Source: Burkholderiales bacterium
Lineage (GTDB): Bacteria; Pseudomonadota; Gammaproteobacteria; Burkholderiales; Usitatibacteraceae
Length of the DNA: 7,316 nt
Assembly: GCA_025936275.1 (NCBI GenBank)
Contig: JAICTR010000140.1
Location: 1-7,316 of the forward strand
Direction of reading: 5' to 3'
Part shown: piece after piece, positions 6,208 through 7,316 of the stretch
How positions within the stretch are numbered: the stretch's first letter is position 1
Layout of the letters: every line of letters starts with the position of its first letter
The notes under the pieces: generated by a model
What the model saw: the letters and a program-made list of their open reading frames with translations, nothing else
What the model was told of the DNA's origin: nothing
Databases searched by the model: none
Program-made: the position numbers and the translations under genes

Positions 6208-6678
6208 ATGAGGCAGCACGTCATCGCATGCGCGCTCGCGGCGAGCGCGTCATTGGGCGCCTCGGCGGCGATCCCGCCGGCCTACCGGGCGCACCTTCCG
6301 CCGGCGCAGGTCTCGCCCGGCGGCATCGAGTACCTCACCGGCGGCAAGACGCCGGAAGCGGCGGACGCGGTGAAGCGCGCCGCGCAGGAATATCCGCTCG
6401 AGCTGGTGTTCGTCGAGCAGGATGGCGCCGCGAAGCGCGCGCTCTACGACAACCCGGTCGTCATCCGCGACGCGCGCGGCAACGTGGTCTTCGCGGGACG
6501 CACCGACGGGCCCTACTTCCTCGCGCGGCTTCCCGAGGGCGACTACACCGTCACCACGCACTGGGATGCGTGGACGTTCACCAAGCCCGTGACGGTGGGG
6601 GCGGACCGCTCGCGCGTGGTGTTCGACTGGAAGAAGCTCGCGCACGCGAACGTCGTGTCGACGTCGGCGAGCGGTTAG
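6208..6678 (+). CDS. Small secreted protein of unknown function, carboxypeptidase-regulatory-like fold
   Basis: A 156-residue protein with a typical Sec signal peptide (MRQHVIACALAASASLGASAA, cleavage probably after about residue 21), so it is expected in the periplasm or outside the cell. There is no cysteine after the cleavage region, so it is not a lipoprotein, and there is no membrane segment. The mature part has a proline-rich start, then GGIEYLTGGKTPEAADAVKRAAQEYPLELVFVEQ. It ends in a strand-rich region whose pattern (PVVIRDARGNVVF, DGPYFLARLPEGDYTVTTHW) matches the carboxypeptidase-regulatory-like or transthyretin-like beta-sandwich seen in many hypothetical secreted proteobacterial proteins. 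No catalytic motif is visible and I cannot assign a function. It follows the protease gene by 77 bases with its own strong ribosome-binding site, and a GC hairpin sits in that gap. Co-expression with the protease is possible but not shown. The next gene converges on it from the right. Confidence 0.85.
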   Translation: MRQHVIACALAASASLGASAAIPPAYRAHLPPAQVSPGGIEYLTGGKTPEAADAVKRAAQEYPLELVFVEQDGAAKRALYDNPVVIRDARGNVVFAGRTDGPYFLARLPEGDYTVTTHWDAWTFTKPVTVGADRSRVVFDWKKLAHANVVSTSASG

Positions 6679-6705
6679 GTCGCGGCTGGCGTTCGGCGAA
6701 AACCT

Positions 6706-6854
6706 GGAAACGCAGATGAACGCAGAGGGGTCGCAGATGAACGCAGTTCGGGACCAGGGATTTCCGAGGCATCCCGAGCTTCGATGATTCCGCGAGTCGC
6801 ATCGTAGTCCCGACTGCGGAAATCTGCGGCTCATCTGCGTTCATCTGCGTTTCC
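6706..6854. repeat. 149-base inverted repeat of CGCAGATGAACGCAG units between convergent genes
   Basis: The outer arms are perfect 21-base reverse complements (6706-6726 and 6834-6854). Each arm holds two copies of a 15-base unit at a 21-base period: CGCAGATGAACGCAG at 6711-6725 and 6732-6746 on the left. On the right its reverse complement is at 6835-6849, with a copy differing at 3 bases at 6814-6828. Pairing extends inward to CGGGAC (6749-6754) against GTCCCG (6807-6812), with mismatches and one bulge. The central loop contains a smaller GGGAT/ATCCC stem (6757-6761 and 6771-6775). No open reading frame fits inside. The unit resembles a dispersed bacterial intergenic repeat I recall from other genomes. 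As transcribed RNA it could form a long foldback serving both convergent genes as terminator or 3'-end stabiliser. Confidence 0.8.
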
Positions 6855-6884
6855 GCGCCTTTTGGCATCCGCAAGCCCGGAAGC

Positions 6885-7316
6885 TCAGCGGGCGGAGAGG
6901 ATCGCCTGGGCGAGCTCGGCGAAGCCCGCGGAGCCGCGCGAAGGCGCGACCCACGCCGGCAGCACCGTCATGAGGTCCGCCATGTCGCGCACGTTGGCCA
7001 CGCCGACGGCGTTGGGAAAGAACTCGAACATCGGCTGGTCGTTGGGCGAATCGCCCGCGAAGACGATCGTCTCGCGCGCCTCGCCGGCGTCGATGCCGAA
7101 GTCCTCGCGCAGCATGAGGCGCGTGGTCGAGAGCTTGTCGTAGCCGCCGAACCAGCCGTTCACGTGGATCGAGCTCACCTTGGCGGTGAGCCCTTCGGCT
7201 TCCATGATCGCGACGATGCGCGCCACCGCCTCGCGCGGGAGCGGCGGCACGTCCTCGCTGAAATCGATGGCGAGGTCGGCCTCGCGGTACGGCTGGTCGG
7301 AAGCGATGGCGGCACC
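6885..7316 (-). CDS. HAD-superfamily (class IIB) phosphatase-like protein, C-terminal part
   Basis: The minus-strand frame is open from the right edge to TGA at 6887-6885, giving 143 residues; the start lies outside the window. A GTG at 7250 is internal, because in-frame coding-like sequence (SDQPYREADLAIDF) precedes it. The visible part carries the HAD motif III lysine in GGYDKLSTT (codon 7136-7134) and motif IV GDSPNDQPMF, whose acidic residues bind Mg2+. The end of the C2B-type cap (GLTAKVSSIHVNGWFG) is placed before motif III as in sucrose-phosphatase, mannosyl-3-phosphoglycerate phosphatase and Cof-type enzymes. It is therefore probably a cytoplasmic phosphatase of a sugar phosphate or similar small metabolite. 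The nucleophile motif DxD is outside the window, so activity and substrate cannot be judged. The gene is convergent with the secreted-protein gene, the two being separated by the inverted repeat. Confidence 0.85.
   Translation of the reverse strand, partial: GAAIASDQPYREADLAIDFSEDVPPLPREAVARIVAIMEAEGLTAKVSSIHVNGWFGGYDKLSTTRLMLREDFGIDAGEARETIVFAGDSPNDQPMFEFFPNAVGVANVRDMADLMTVLPAWVAPSRGSAGFAELAQAILSAR

Noticed and set aside
6706..6854. Considered as a CRISPR array because of the regularly spaced 15-base units
   Set aside because: The units are too short, there are only two per arm, they occur in opposite orientation on the two sides, and no unique spacers or cas genes are present.
7134..7250. 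GTG at 7250 as the start of the HAD-family protein
   Set aside because: The frame stays open and protein-like to the window edge, and a start there would delete the nucleophile and most of the cap expected of this family.

Overview
The window is GC-rich (roughly 70% by eye) and gene-dense, with short intergenic gaps and proteobacterial protein families throughout. The combination of a QseB/QseC-like two-component pair, a Do-family protease with two PDZ domains and a CTCACCCTCTCC/CCCCAAGGGGG-type intergenic element fits a betaproteobacterium or a related GC-rich proteobacterium best. That placement is inference; no rRNA or tRNA gene is present to anchor it.

Layout: (1) The 3' end of a glucose-6-phosphate isomerase gene (1-267, +). 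(2) After 17 bases, a 749-residue soluble PAS-PAS-kinase-like-REC-REC protein (285-2534, +). It has the architecture of a hybrid sensor kinase but has lost the phospho-accepting histidine, the key ATP-binding residues and the phosphorylation site of its first receiver. (3) After 13 bases, an intact OmpR-family response regulator (2548-3210, +), then directly abutting it an intact membrane sensor kinase (3211-4518, +). (4) A 136-base intergenic region holding a GC hairpin and an AT-rich tandem site CTTAAG-N5-CTTAAG, followed by a Do-family periplasmic serine protease (4655-6130, +). (5) A GC-rich hairpin, then a small secreted beta-sandwich-like protein of unknown function (6208-6678, +). (6) A convergent intergenic region of 206 bases filled largely by a 149-base inverted repeat built from CGCAGATGAACGCAG units. 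(7) On the minus strand, the C-terminal part of a HAD-IIB phosphatase-like protein that runs off the right edge (6885-7316).

How it may work together (inference): the membrane kinase would sense an envelope signal and phosphorylate the QseB/PmrA-like regulator. The tandem CTTAAG site matches the DNA site known for that regulator branch, so the regulator probably controls the protease gene directly. The upstream pseudo-hybrid protein lies in the same direction with tiny gaps. It could act as a catalytically dead scaffold, decoy or phosphate sink for this or another phosphorelay. The dead kinase module and the tandem operator are the two most interesting signals here. No CRISPR array, insertion sequence, prophage gene, RNA gene or origin was seen, and no gap exceeds 300 bases.
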